From Gordonia jinhuaensis (lineage in GTDB: Bacteria; Actinomycetota; Actinomycetes; Mycobacteriales; Mycobacteriaceae), in contig NZ_BMGC01000003.1 in assembly GCF_014639795.1 (NCBI RefSeq), forward strand, positions 186,001 to 250,000: DNA of 64,000 bases. Reading direction: 5' to 3'. Shown piece after piece: positions 17,980-26,824 of the stretch. Position numbers and translations under genes: made by a program. Under the pieces are notes generated by a model, which did not search any database, was not told where the DNA came from, and saw nothing but the letters and a program-made list of their open reading frames with translations. Each line of letters opens with the position of its first letter. Position 1 is the first letter of the stretch.

Positions 17980-19485
17980 GTGACGTCGACTACCGTGCGC
18001 TGGCTGCTGGACCGACCGGCATTGGACCTGACGCTGGTCGCCGGGTCGGGTCGTCTCGACGGGGAGATCGACTGCGTGATCACCTCCGAGCTGGCCAGCC
18101 CCGGTCAGTGGTTGTCGGGTGGGGAGTTCATGCTCACCACCGGATTGCGACTGCCCGACGGTCGCGCCGAATGCCGTCAATACATCCGGGGGCTCGTCGA
18201 ATCAGGCGTCGCAGGTGTGGGTTTCGGGGTGGGGCTCTCGCACCCGGAGATCCCCGAGGCACTCGTCGATGCCGCCGAGGAACTGTCGATGCCGCTCGTC
18301 CGGGTGCCGCTGCGCGTCCCGTTCGCGGCGATCGCGCGCATCGTGCTCGACCGCATCGCCGAGGTCCGCTACGAACAGTTCGTTCGTGCCTCGCGGACCC
18401 AGCCGTCGATGACGCGGGCGATCCTCTCGCGCGGGGTGGAAGGAGTGGTTGCCGAGCTGGCCGTCGCGATCGGTCAGACGGTGATCCTGCTCGACGCGCG
18501 CCGCGAACTGGTCGCCGCGCGGCCGGGCGTCCCGGCGCCCGACCTGATGAGCCAGGTGCGCGAATTCGTCGACCATGAACGCCGGTCGGCGGGCGGGGTG
18601 CGCATCAGCGCCGATCGTGCGTTCACGATGCAGCGCATCAGCGTGGGCAAGGAGGTGTTCGGCCATCTCGTGGTGACCGGAGCGGAGCCGCTCAGTGACC
18701 TCGCCCGCGTGCTCGTGGGTCATGCAGCGTCGCTGCTGACCCTCGAACACGCCAAGCCGACCCAGGTGGTGTTCGATCAGCGCGCCCTCCTCGGGGAGGT
18801 ACTCGCCGGTGTGCTCGACGGGCTCGCGGCCACCGGCCACGTGGCGTCGATGCTCGCACGGGCGTGCGGTCGGTCGCAGACGGTGCGGGTGGCGGTGTTC
18901 GCGTTCACCGACGAACGGGTGGCGCGCAACTCCGTCGCCGAATTGGGTTCGGCGTGTACGGACCTGTGGCGACCGGCGTTCGTGACCCAGCGCGGCAGCC
19001 AGGTGGCGGTGTTGCTGCGCGGCGACGACGGCCCGGCGCTGGCCGGGTCGCTGTCGCAGCGGTTGAGCAGGACGGCCGGAGTGGGGGTGGGCCTCGCGGT
19101 GCCGATCGCCGAGACGGCCGCGTCCTATGCCGACGCGGCGCTGGTCGCGCGGACGGCTGCACCCGGCGAGGTACTCGACGTGTCGACGAGCCGATCGCTG
19201 CTGGCCAACGAACAGATCCGCGCTGGGCTGAGTGCGGCGTACCCGTCGATGCTGGGTGCGCTGCTCGACGACCCGAATGCGACCGAACTGGTCGAGACGT
19301 TGCGCGACTACCTCGAGGCCGGCGGGCAGTGGGATCGGGCCGCCAGCGCCGCCGGTGTGCACCGCCACACCCTGCGCAGGCGCGTCGACCGGATCGAGCG
19401 ACTGCTGTCGGTGGACCTGCGTGACGCCCGCACCCGTGCCGAGCTGCTGCTGGTCCTTCTCGGTCACGACGCGCAGGCGCGATGA
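17980..19485 (+). CDS. PucR-family transcriptional regulator, probable GABA/amine regulator
   Basis: I place the start at the GTG at 17980 (501 residues). In-frame GTGs at 17974 and 17953 are alternatives, and none has a strong ribosome-binding site. The N-terminal domain reads TVRWLLDRPALDLTLVAGSGRLDGEI...SELASPGQWLSGGEFMLTTG, which is the PucR (XylR_N-like purine catabolism) signature split here for brevity. The C-terminal end is the PucR helix-turn-helix domain: LRDYLEAGGQWDRAASAAG then VHRHTLRRRVDRIERLLSVD. It is divergent from gabT. By analogy to GabR of C. glutamicum it probably activates the gabT operon in response to GABA or an amine. The link to GABA is inference from position. Confidence 0.87.
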   Translation: MTSTTVRWLLDRPALDLTLVAGSGRLDGEIDCVITSELASPGQWLSGGEFMLTTGLRLPDGRAECRQYIRGLVESGVAGVGFGVGLSHPEIPEALVDAAEELSMPLVRVPLRVPFAAIARIVLDRIAEVRYEQFVRASRTQPSMTRAILSRGVEGVVAELAVAIGQTVILLDARRELVAARPGVPAPDLMSQVREFVDHERRSAGGVRISADRAFTMQRISVGKEVFGHLVVTGAEPLSDLARVLVGHAASLLTLEHAKPTQVVFDQRALLGEVLAGVLDGLAATGHVASMLARACGRSQTVRVAVFAFTDERVARNSVAELGSACTDLWRPAFVTQRGSQVAVLLRGDDGPALAGSLSQRLSRTAGVGVGLAVPIAETAASYADAALVARTAAPGEVLDVSTSRSLLANEQIRAGLSAAYPSMLGALLDDPNATELVETLRDYLEAGGQWDRAASAAGVHRHTLRRRVDRIERLLSVDLRDARTRAELLLVLLGHDAQAR

Positions 19486-19800
19486 GGTCCGGGGTCTGGT
19501 CGGTCGTGAACTGGTTGCGCGGACGTGGACTGGTTGCGCGGTCGCGAACTGGTTGCACATGTGAGAACTGGCTGCGTCTGTCTTCGCGCAACCAGTTCTG
19601 CTCGACGCAACCAGTGCAATGGTTGCGTGGTTGAGGAGTGGTTGCGTTTGCACCCGCGCAACCAGTTCTGAACCGCACTCCCGAACCCCCGCGCCCCGAC
19701 GACAAGCCACCGACCATCCGTGAAATCGCAGATCAGCGGACTCCCGAGCACCTCGGACGCGGGTCCCGCGAAACGATTTGGAACACTGGAGCCCGTGACC
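19486..19800. repeat. Palindromic repeat cluster A (GAACTGGTTGCG family)
   Basis: The gap between pucR and hemL carries repeats of gaactggttgcg and its complement between 19508 and 19673. On the plus strand the forward arm occurs at 19508-19519 and in degenerate form at about 19528, 19546, 19564 and 19636. The reverse arm cgcaaccagttct occurs at 19587-19599 and 19657-19669. A nearly perfect 22-bp dyad with arms cgcaacca / tggttgcg lies at 19606-19627. The same elements recur at 39.2-39.5 kb and 40.7-41.0 kb. The final 120 bp before hemL hold its presumed promoter, and I see nothing further in it. Confidence 0.85.
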
Positions 19801-21180
19801 GTGTCGCACAAACCATCTACATCCCAGTCCGAGGCGCTGTTCGAGCGCGCCACCGGTGTCATCCCCGGCGGTGTGAACTCGCCCGTCCGCGCCTTCGCGG
19901 CGGTGGGCGGGACGCCGCGATTCATCGAATCCGCGTCGGGCTACACCCTGACCGACGTCGACAAGAACACCTATGTCGATCTCGTGTCGTCGTGGGGTCC
20001 GATGATCCTCGGGCACGCCCACCCGGCCGTGGTGGAAGCCGTGCAGAAGGCCGCGCAGACCGGACTGTCCTTCGGTGCGCCCACCGAGTCGGAGCTGGTC
20101 CTCGCCGAGGAGATCATCGCGCGTGTCGATCCGGTGCAGGAGGTTCGGCTGGTCAACTCGGGCACCGAGGCGACCATGTCGGCGATCCGGCTGGCCCGCG
20201 GCTTCACCGGTCGACCCAAGATCATCAAGTTCGCCGGCTGCTATCACGGACATTCCGACGCTCTGCTGGCCGCTGCGGGGTCGGGGCTGGCCACCTTCGG
20301 TCTCCCGACCAGTCCCGGCGTCACCGGGGCGGCAGCCGCCGACACCATCGTCGTCGACTACAACGACCTCGACGCGGTACGCGCAGCATTCGAGGCCAAT
20401 CCCGGTGAGATCGCCTGTGTGATCACCGAGGCCGCCGCGGGCAACATGGGCACGGTCGCGCCGCTGCCCGGTTTCAACGCCGGTCTCAAGGAGATCGCCA
20501 ACAGCCACGGCGCGTTGCTGATCATCGACGAGGTGATGACCGGTTTCCGCGTGAGCCGCGCCGGGTGGTTCGGGCTCGAGCAGGTGCCCGGTGACCTCTA
20601 CACCTTCGGCAAGGTGATGAGCGGCGGTCTGCCGGCGGCGGCGTTCGGCGGACGCCGCGACGTGATGAGCTACCTCGCACCGGCCGGGCCGGTCTATCAG
20701 GCGGGCACGTTGTCGGGTAATCCGGTGGCTGTGGCGGCCGGCATCGCGACCTTGCGTCACGCCGACGCCGACGTCTACGCGGCGCTCGACAACAACGCCG
20801 AGCGACTCGGGACGATGATCGGGGAGGCGCTCGACGCCGAGGGTGTGGGTCACCGCGTGGAGTACGCCGGAAACCTGTTGAGTGTGTTCTTCACCTCCGA
20901 TCCCTCGGCCCCGCTGCTCAACTATGAGCAGGTCAAGGCCACGCAGACCTGGCGATTCGCGCCGTTCTTCCACGCTCTGCTCGACGCCGGTGTGTACGCG
21001 CCGCCGTCGGCGTTCGAATCCTGGTTTGTCTCCGCGGCGCTGGACGAGGATGCTTTCGGTGTGATCGGCGACGCCCTGCCGGCGGCCGCGCGGGCCGCAG
21101 CCGCGGCACGACCAGCCGAGAGCGAGCCTGTCACGAGTAGGCCGCGGCACCGCCGTGACGAGTCCGGGGAGGTGAGTTAG
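19801..21180 (+). CDS. hemL: Glutamate-1-semialdehyde 2,1-aminomutase
   Basis: The start is either the GTG at 19795 or that at 19801. I prefer 19801 because GGAG lies nine bases upstream of it, but only three from the other. The 459-residue protein has [13 protein letters not shown] near its start, [32 protein letters not shown], and the PLP lysine K271 in [16 protein letters not shown]. It converts glutamate-1-semialdehyde to 5-aminolevulinate, the substrate of HemB. The C-terminus has an alanine-rich helix then a basic stretch. It heads a run of genes that leads into cytochrome c maturation, as in M. tuberculosis (Rv0524 onward), linking heme supply and use. Confidence 0.95.
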   Translation: MSHKPSTSQSEALFERATGVIPGGVNSPVRAFAAVGGTPRFIESASGYTLTDVDKNTYVDLVSSWGPMILGHAHPAVVEAVQKAAQTGLSFGAPTESELVLAEEIIARVDPVQEVRLVNSGTEATMSAIRLARGFTGRPKIIKFAGCYHGHSDALLAAAGSGLATFGLPTSPGVTGAAAADTIVVDYNDLDAVRAAFEANPGEIACVITEAAAGNMGTVAPLPGFNAGLKEIANSHGALLIIDEVMTGFRVSRAGWFGLEQVPGDLYTFGKVMSGGLPAAAFGGRRDVMSYLAPAGPVYQAGTLSGNPVAVAAGIATLRHADADVYAALDNNAERLGTMIGEALDAEGVGHRVEYAGNLLSVFFTSDPSAPLLNYEQVKATQTWRFAPFFHALLDAGVYAPPSAFESWFVSAALDEDAFGVIGDALPAAARAAAAARPAESEPVTSRPRHRRDESGEVS

Positions 21181-21184
21181 CGCG

Positions 21185-21814
21185 ATGACGCGCACTGTCG
21201 TGCACATGATGCGGCACGGGGAGGTCTACAACCCCGACGGCATCCTCTACGGGCGACTGCCCGGCTTCCGGCTGTCGTCTGACGGTGTGGCACAGGCGAA
21301 CAAGGTCGCCGACGTGCTGGCTGACCACGACATCACCCACGTGTTCGCCTCGCCGCTGCAGCGTGCGCAGCAGACCGCGACGCCGATCGCCGCCGCCCAC
21401 GGCCTGACCATCGAGACCGACGACCGTCTCATCGAGGCCGACAACGTCTTCGAGGGTCTTCGCGTATCCGTCGGCGACGGTGCGCTGCGTCGTCCGCGCC
21501 ACTGGGCGAAGCTGCGCGACCCGTTCACCCCGTCGTGGGGCGAGCCTTACATCCACATCGCCCACCGCATGCTCGCCGCGGCCACCAAGGCGCGCGAGGC
21601 TGCTCAGGGACATGAAGCCGTGTGCGTGAGTCATCAACTGCCCGTGTACACGCTGCGACGCTTCCTCGAGGGGCAGCGGCTCTGGCACGATCCGCGCGCC
21701 CGGCAGTGCTCGCTGGCCTCGCTGACCAGCCTGCTCTTCGACGGTGACGCACTCGTGGACATCGTGTACTCCGAGCCCGCTGGATCGTCGGATCCGCTGA
21801 CGACCGGGGCGTGA
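21185..21814 (+). CDS. Histidine phosphatase superfamily (phosphoglycerate-mutase-like) protein
   Basis: This 209-residue protein opens with VVHMMRHGEVYNPDGILYGR, containing the phospho-accepting His in RHGE. A second catalytic His is in EAVCVSHQLPVYTLRRFLEG, and the SPLQRAQQTA motif completes the fold. It starts 4 bp after hemL and its stop abuts the next start. Position equals Rv0525 of M. tuberculosis. Its substrate is unknown. It should not be read as the glycolytic mutase, because the conserved order is with the cytochrome c genes. Confidence 0.88.
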   Translation: MTRTVVHMMRHGEVYNPDGILYGRLPGFRLSSDGVAQANKVADVLADHDITHVFASPLQRAQQTATPIAAAHGLTIETDDRLIEADNVFEGLRVSVGDGALRRPRHWAKLRDPFTPSWGEPYIHIAHRMLAAATKAREAAQGHEAVCVSHQLPVYTLRRFLEGQRLWHDPRARQCSLASLTSLLFDGDALVDIVYSEPAGSSDPLTTGA

Positions 21815-22477
21815 ATGCCGCTCCGATCGCCTACGCACCGTCGCGCTGACACGCCTGCGCCCGCACGCCGACGTCATCACCGTCGGCCTGCGCTCGTGCT
21901 GGCGCTGGCGGCCGTCCTGTCGATGGTGCTCGGTGTCACCGCCTGCTCGACCGGTGATGATGCGGTCTCCCAGGGCGACACCTTCCAGTTCGTCTCGCCC
22001 AACGGCAAGACCGAGATCTTCTACAACCCGCCCTCCGAGCGTAAGCACATCCGCGATCTCAGCGGTCCAGACCTGTTGACCGGCAACACGATTCACCTGT
22101 CGGACTTTGCCGGCAAGGTCGTGGTGATCAATGTGTGGGCCTCGTGGTGCGGACCGTGTCGCACCGAGTCCGACGATCTCGAACAGACCTATGCCGCCAC
22201 CAAGGATCGCGGGGTGGCGTTCCTGGGTATCGACTTCCGCGACGACAAGGGCAGTGCCCAGGACTTCGTGCGCAATCGCAACGTCGCCTACCCGTCCATC
22301 TACGACTACGGCGGCCGGTCGCTGGTCGCGCTGACCACGCCCACGTCGGTGGTCCCCACCACCGTGGTGCTCGACCGCGACCACCGCGCTGCCGCGGTGT
22401 TCCTGCGTACCGTCAACTCCGACGAGTTGACCACGCTGGTCCAGGGGCTGGCCGCTGAACAGGAGAATCGGTCGTGA
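21815..22477 (+). CDS. TlpA/ResA-like thioredoxin lipoprotein of cytochrome c maturation
   Basis: This 220-residue protein has a basic N-terminus and a hydrophobic stretch ending in the lipobox VTACS. A thioredoxin fold follows, with the redox motif WCGPC in VINVWASWCGPCRTESDDLE. It should be anchored to the outer face of the membrane and reduce the apocytochrome c heme-binding cysteines. CcdA, encoded next, would supply the electrons. The start immediately follows the preceding stop and its own stop overlaps ccdA (GTGA). Equivalent to Rv0526 (CcsX/ResA) by order. Confidence 0.92.
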   Translation: MPLRSPTHRRADTPAPARRRHHRRPALVLALAAVLSMVLGVTACSTGDDAVSQGDTFQFVSPNGKTEIFYNPPSERKHIRDLSGPDLLTGNTIHLSDFAGKVVVINVWASWCGPCRTESDDLEQTYAATKDRGVAFLGIDFRDDKGSAQDFVRNRNVAYPSIYDYGGRSLVALTTPTSVVPTTVVLDRDHRAAAVFLRTVNSDELTTLVQGLAAEQENRS

Positions 22478-23352
22478 GTACCGTCGCGGTGGCGTCGTCG
22501 GTGGGCGAGAGTTTCTCCTCCGCCGCGAGTACCGGTCCGTTGCTGCTCGCGCTCGGCGCCTGCGTGCTGGCGGGACTGGTGTCATTCGCCTCGCCGTGCG
22601 TGGTCCCGCTGGTGCCCGGATACCTGTCGTATCTGGCCGGACTGGTCGGCGCCGAGGCGCCCGACATGGCTCGCACCGCCACTGCCACCAGCACCACCAC
22701 AGCCGGTGCCGACGGCGCGGTCGCGGTGAGCACCCGTCCGCAGCGCCCGTCGATGCCGCCCGGTGCGCGACTGCGTGTCGCCGGTGCGGCACTGCTGTTC
22801 GTGCTGGGCTTCACCGTGGTTTTCGTGCTCGCGACGTCGGCGGTGCTGGGTATCACCACCACCTTCATCGTCAGCCACGACCTGCTGCAGCGCATCGGCG
22901 GAGTCATCACGATCGTGATGGGTCTCGCGTTCGTCGGGCTGATCCCGGCGCTGCAGCGCGAGGCGCGGTTCCATCCGCGCACCATCTCCAATCTGGTCGG
23001 AGCCCCGCTGCTCGGAGCTGTGTTCGCACTGGGGTGGACGCCCTGTCTGGGACCGACGTTGTCGTCGGTGATCGCTGCCGCCTCGTCGACCGAGGGCACC
23101 ACCGCGGTGCGCGGGGTGGTGCTGATCGTCGCCTACTGCCTGGGTCTGGGACTGCCGTTCATCCTCGTCGCGCTGGGTTCGGCCTGGATGATGCAGGCAT
23201 TCGGCTGGATCCGCCGCCACGCCAGGGCGATTCAGATCGCCGGCGGCGTGCTGATGCTCGCCGTGGGCATCCTGCTCGTCAGCGGGCAGTGGGACCACTT
23301 CGTGTGGTGGGTCCGCGATCTGTTCGTCTCCAATGCCACCACCCCGATCTAG
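22474..23352 (+). CDS. ccdA: Cytochrome c biogenesis protein CcdA
   Basis: This 292-residue membrane protein has about six hydrophobic segments. The redox-active cysteine motifs are in VSFASPCVVPLVPGYLSYL and ALGWTPCLGPTLSSVIAAA, both typical of CcdA/DsbD. It carries reducing equivalents from cytosolic thioredoxin across the membrane to the ResA-like lipoprotein encoded just upstream. A Thr/Ala-rich loop of about 35 residues between the first two conserved blocks is longer than in many CcdA proteins. It starts with GTG overlapping the previous stop. Confidence 0.94.
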   Translation: MSTVAVASSVGESFSSAASTGPLLLALGACVLAGLVSFASPCVVPLVPGYLSYLAGLVGAEAPDMARTATATSTTTAGADGAVAVSTRPQRPSMPPGARLRVAGAALLFVLGFTVVFVLATSAVLGITTTFIVSHDLLQRIGGVITIVMGLAFVGLIPALQREARFHPRTISNLVGAPLLGAVFALGWTPCLGPTLSSVIAAASSTEGTTAVRGVVLIVAYCLGLGLPFILVALGSAWMMQAFGWIRRHARAIQIAGGVLMLAVGILLVSGQWDHFVWWVRDLFVSNATTPI

Positions 23353-23376
23353 AGTTCTGATTCGAGTCGCACAACC

Positions 23377-25209
23377 ATGACCGACCTTGACGTCAAGCCG
23401 CCGCAGCAGACACCGCCGCCCCGACCCGCGAAGCCGCATGTGCTGATCCGCCGGGTGTGGTGGCCGGTCCGCAATCTGTGGCGATCGCTCACCGCGATGC
23501 GCACGGCGCTGGCGTTGCTGTTCCTGCTGGCCCTGGCCGCCGTCCCCGGGGCGCTGTTACCCCAGCGCGAGCTGAACGAGGCCAAGACCGCCAAGTACAT
23601 CGCCGATCACGGCCTCGTCGGGCGCATCCTGGACCGGCTGCAGTTCTTCGAGGTGTTCTCCAGTGTCTGGTTCACCGCGATCTACGTGCTGCTGTTCGTC
23701 TCGCTGGTGGGCTGCCTGACCCCGCGCATGATCGAACAGGCGCGCACGCTGCGGGCCAGGCCGGTGCGCGCACCGCGCCGTTTCGACCGGCTGCCCCGCC
23801 ACGTCCGTTACGACGATTCCGACGCAGACCCGATCGCGCTCGGCGAGCAGGTGATGAGCCGGTTGCGCGGGTGGCGCAAGGCGATGCGGGTCACGCTCGT
23901 GGGATCCACCGGCACCGAGACATTCGAGGTGGGCGCCGACGGCCTCACCGACGAGCAGCGTGCGAATGTCGCCGCCGCCGACTCGGTGACCGTCGAGGTC
24001 TCGGCCGAGAAGGGCTACCTCCGCGAGTTCGGCAATCTGCTGTTCCACTTCGCCCTGCTCGGGCTGCTCGTGGCGATCGCCGTGGGCAAGGTCTACGGGT
24101 ACGAGGGCACCCGCATCGTGGTCGCCGACGGGACACAGCCCTTCTGCAACACCTCCACGGCCGTCTACGACTCGTTTCGCGGAGGTGGGCTGGTCGACGG
24201 GACCGACCTCACCCCGTTCTGCGTGAACGTCCAGAGCTTCGACGCGACCTACCTGCCCAGCGGCCAGCCCGATATGTACACCGCACGGGTGCACTACCAG
24301 AAGGCCTCTCAGCTCGACTCGCAGAATTACGAGGACGCCACCATCAAGGTCAACCACCCGCTGCGCACCGAGGGCGACCGGGTGTACGTGCTGGGCAACG
24401 GGTTCGCCCCGACGTTCACGGTGACCTTCCCCAACGGCGAGTCGCGGACCCAGACCGTACCGTTCCGTCCCGACGAGCTGTCGATTATGCTGTCCTCGGG
24501 TGCGGTGCGGTTCGACACCCCGGCGGGTCTGTACCCGAACCCCGACGAGCGTCGCAAACATCAGGTCGCGCTGGAGGGGTTGTTCGCACCGACGGCCACA
24601 CTGCAGGGCACCTTGCTCAGCTCGGCATTCCCCGAGCCGCGTAATCCGGCGGTGGCGATCGACATCTATCAGGGCGACACCGGTCTGGACACCGGCGCAC
24701 CGCAGAACGTCTACGAGCTCGACCGCGACATGATCAACCAGGGGCGGTTGCTCAAGAAGGATCGCGTGAACCTCGGTGTGGGTCAGCAGTCGAAGCTCCC
24801 CGACGGGACCACCGTGCGGTTCGACGGTTACCAGCGCTGGGTGTCGCTGCAGGTCTCGCACAACCCGGCGCAGGAATGGGTGCTGATCAGCGCCATCGCG
24901 ATGCTGGTCGGACTGTTGATCTCGCTGCTCATCAAGCGCCGGCGCGTGTGGGCACGGATCAGCGGCCCGGTGCCGGAATCGGCCGGGGACCAGGTGCCGG
25001 AATCGGCTGACGACCAGGGGCCGAAATCGGCCGGGGACTCGGCACCGGCAGCGCAACGACATACAGTAGTAGAGCTGGCCGGGTTGGCCAGGACTGATCA
25101 GGCCGGATGGGGAGAGGGCTTCCCCAAGTTCGCCGCCGGTCTCGTCGGACGTGACGAGGCGGCCACAGATGCTCAACCGGGCGTGTCCGAGCGGGCCCGG
25201 AACAACTGA
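23377..25209 (+). CDS. resB: Cytochrome c biogenesis protein ResB
   Basis: This 610-residue protein begins with a proline-rich cytosolic segment. Transmembrane helices follow near residues 40-60, 95-115 and 220-240, with a last one near 510-530 (VLISAIAMLVGLLISLLI). A large extracytoplasmic domain lies between the last two. This is the ResB/CcsB layout of System II. With CcsA (next gene) it exports heme and attaches it to apocytochrome c. The C-terminal tail has a repeat of PESAGDQVPESADDQGPKSA type. Equivalent to Rv0528. Confidence 0.93.
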   Translation: MTDLDVKPPQQTPPPRPAKPHVLIRRVWWPVRNLWRSLTAMRTALALLFLLALAAVPGALLPQRELNEAKTAKYIADHGLVGRILDRLQFFEVFSSVWFTAIYVLLFVSLVGCLTPRMIEQARTLRARPVRAPRRFDRLPRHVRYDDSDADPIALGEQVMSRLRGWRKAMRVTLVGSTGTETFEVGADGLTDEQRANVAAADSVTVEVSAEKGYLREFGNLLFHFALLGLLVAIAVGKVYGYEGTRIVVADGTQPFCNTSTAVYDSFRGGGLVDGTDLTPFCVNVQSFDATYLPSGQPDMYTARVHYQKASQLDSQNYEDATIKVNHPLRTEGDRVYVLGNGFAPTFTVTFPNGESRTQTVPFRPDELSIMLSSGAVRFDTPAGLYPNPDERRKHQVALEGLFAPTATLQGTLLSSAFPEPRNPAVAIDIYQGDTGLDTGAPQNVYELDRDMINQGRLLKKDRVNLGVGQQSKLPDGTTVRFDGYQRWVSLQVSHNPAQEWVLISAIAMLVGLLISLLIKRRRVWARISGPVPESAGDQVPESADDQGPKSAGDSAPAAQRHTVVELAGLARTDQAGWGEGFPKFAAGLVGRDEAATDAQPGVSERARNN

Positions 25210-25235
25210 TCGGATCGGGAAGGAACACGGGGTAC

Positions 25236-26243
25236 ATGGACGTCAACGAGAACCTGTCACGCTTCTCCGACCTGTCATTCGGCACCGCGCTGACGATCTA
25301 CGTGATCGCGATGGTGCTTCTGCTGTGGTCGCTCGCCTCGGCGCGGACCCGCACCTCCGTGGTGACGCAGAAGGCCGAACTGGTCGGCGCCGGGGCGTCG
25401 TCGGGTGGTTCGACGTCGATCACCAGCGCGCCGCCCGCCGACACCCGCGTACCCGGGCGCGTCGTGGACACCACCGTGCGCGTCTCCCGCGGCGAGAAGC
25501 TGGCCAAGATGGGTTATGCGGTGCTGATCGTCGGCGCGATCGCCCACGTCGCCTCGATCGTGCTCCGCGGGTTCGCCACCCACCGCGCGCCGTGGGGCAA
25601 CATGTACGAGTTCATCTCGATCACCTGCGCTGCAGGCGTGATCGCAGGTCTGATCGTGCTGCGCCGCCCCGAGCAGCGGCCGCTGCTGTCGTTCGTGCTG
25701 GTGCCGGTGGCCCTGCTGATGTTCTTCGGTGGCGAATACCTCTACACCCAGGCCGCGCCGGTGGTGCCCGCGCTGAAGTCGTACTGGCTGGCCATCCACG
25801 TGTCGATCGTGTCGATCGGCTCGGGTGTGTTCCTGGTGTCCGGGGTGGCCAGTGCGTTGTACCTGATCAAGCGCAAGTACCCCGACGCCTCCGACAGTGA
25901 CTCGGTCTGGGGTCGCATCCTGTCGCGTGTGCCCTCGGCCGAGGCGCTCGATCGGCTCGCCTACCGCACCGTGGTCTTCGCCTTCCCGCTGTTCGGTCTC
26001 GGCGTGATCTGCGGCGCCATCTGGGCCGAGTCGGCGTGGGGCCGGTTCTGGGGATGGGACCCCAAGGAAACGGTGTCGTTCATCGCCTGGATCATCTACG
26101 CCGCCTACCTGCATGCCCGCGCGACGGCCGGCTGGCGTCAGGCCGCCGCCTGGATCAACATCGCCGGCTTCGTGGCGATGCTGTTCAACCTGTTCATCAT
26201 CAACCTGGTGGTCTCGGGCCTGCACTCCTACGCCGGGCTCTGA
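25236..26243 (+). CDS. ccsB: Cytochrome c biogenesis heme handling protein CcsA/CcsB-type
   Basis: This 335-residue membrane protein has about eight hydrophobic segments and the tryptophan-rich WWD heme-handling signature WGRFWGWDPKETVSFIAW near residue 270. Flanking histidines (HAS near 107, HRAPWGNMYEF, and IHVSIVSIG) are candidates for heme ligation. Together with ResB it forms the System II cytochrome c synthase. It is the last gene of the operon and is followed by a large symmetric hairpin. M. tuberculosis calls the equivalent gene ccsA (Rv0529). Confidence 0.94.
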   Translation: MDVNENLSRFSDLSFGTALTIYVIAMVLLLWSLASARTRTSVVTQKAELVGAGASSGGSTSITSAPPADTRVPGRVVDTTVRVSRGEKLAKMGYAVLIVGAIAHVASIVLRGFATHRAPWGNMYEFISITCAAGVIAGLIVLRRPEQRPLLSFVLVPVALLMFFGGEYLYTQAAPVVPALKSYWLAIHVSIVSIGSGVFLVSGVASALYLIKRKYPDASDSDSVWGRILSRVPSAEALDRLAYRTVVFAFPLFGLGVICGAIWAESAWGRFWGWDPKETVSFIAWIIYAAYLHARATAGWRQAAAWINIAGFVAMLFNLFIINLVVSGLHSYAGL

Positions 26244-26277
26244 CCCGCTGGTTCATCGCCTGCACGTGCAGGGCGAT

Positions 26278-26350
26278 GGCAAAAAACATCCCCGTGAGCG
26301 GAGCGGAGGGCACTATGCCCTCGGCGGCCCTCACGGGGATGATTTTTGCC
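26278..26350. terminator. Bidirectional terminator with nested hairpin
   Basis: Arms ggcaaaaaacatccccgtgag (26278-26298, 21 nt with one mismatch-type break near the A/T tract) and its complement at 26330-26350 surround an inner perfect hairpin gagggc / gccctc (26306-26322). The A run on the left and T run on the right make it work as an intrinsic terminator on both strands. It lies between ccsB (plus) and the XRE regulator gene (minus), which converge here. Confidence 0.9.
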
Positions 26351-26392
26351 ACGGCGAATCGGCCACGGCCGACAAGCGAGGCCGGTGTGGGA

Positions 26393-26824
26393 TCAGCCGG
26401 CGTCGGACTCGCGCTCTGATTGTTGCTTCTTGACCACCTTGAGCAGTTCGATCACCACGTCGATGGTCTCCGGTGAGATCGACTCGTGTCGAAACGCCGA
26501 GAGATGGGCACCGGTCTCGGCGGCCAGTGCGACGTACTCCCGCTGCTGTTCGACGCGCTTGAGATCCTCGTCCGGATCGCTCAGGAAATAGGTGACGCTG
26601 ATGCCGAAGGCGCGTGCGATCGCCTCGACAGTCCTGAACGACGGCGTCTTGGCCTTGCCGGTACGCAGCTGAGAGATGTAGGCATCGCTGAGCGTGTAGC
26701 CGAGTTCATTCGCGCGTTGCGCGATCTTCTTGCCCGTGTAGGGCACGCCGTTCTCGTCGCGCACCGTATCGAACAGTTCATTGATGCGTTCGGCGAACGA
26801 CTTGGATTCCTCAACCTCATGCAT
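26393..26824 (-). CDS. XRE-family DNA-binding protein, EspR-like layout
   Basis: This 143-residue protein has an N-terminal helix-turn-helix: FAERINELFDTVRDENG then GKKIAQRANELGYTLSDAYI and SQLRTGKAKTPSFRTVEAIA. A helical C-terminal part (PETIDVVIELLKVVKKQQSE) could dimerise. The LF-D-TV and SQLR-G--K-PS spacing resembles EspR (Rv3849), a nucleoid-associated regulator of M. tuberculosis. The upstream GGGGAG lies 10 bases from the ATG. It is transcribed alone. Target genes are unknown, and the palindromes at 27058 or 27172 are possible sites. Confidence 0.85.
   Translation of the reverse strand: MHEVEESKSFAERINELFDTVRDENGVPYTGKKIAQRANELGYTLSDAYISQLRTGKAKTPSFRTVEAIARAFGISVTYFLSDPDEDLKRVEQQREYVALAAETGAHLSAFRHESISPETIDVVIELLKVVKKQQSERESDAG

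Noticed and set aside
18202-21207. Long open frame of 1001 codons on the minus strand
   Set aside because: It lies antisense to pucR and hemL, which have clear family motifs, and its translation is low-complexity His/Arg/Gly-rich text typical of shadow frames in high-GC DNA.
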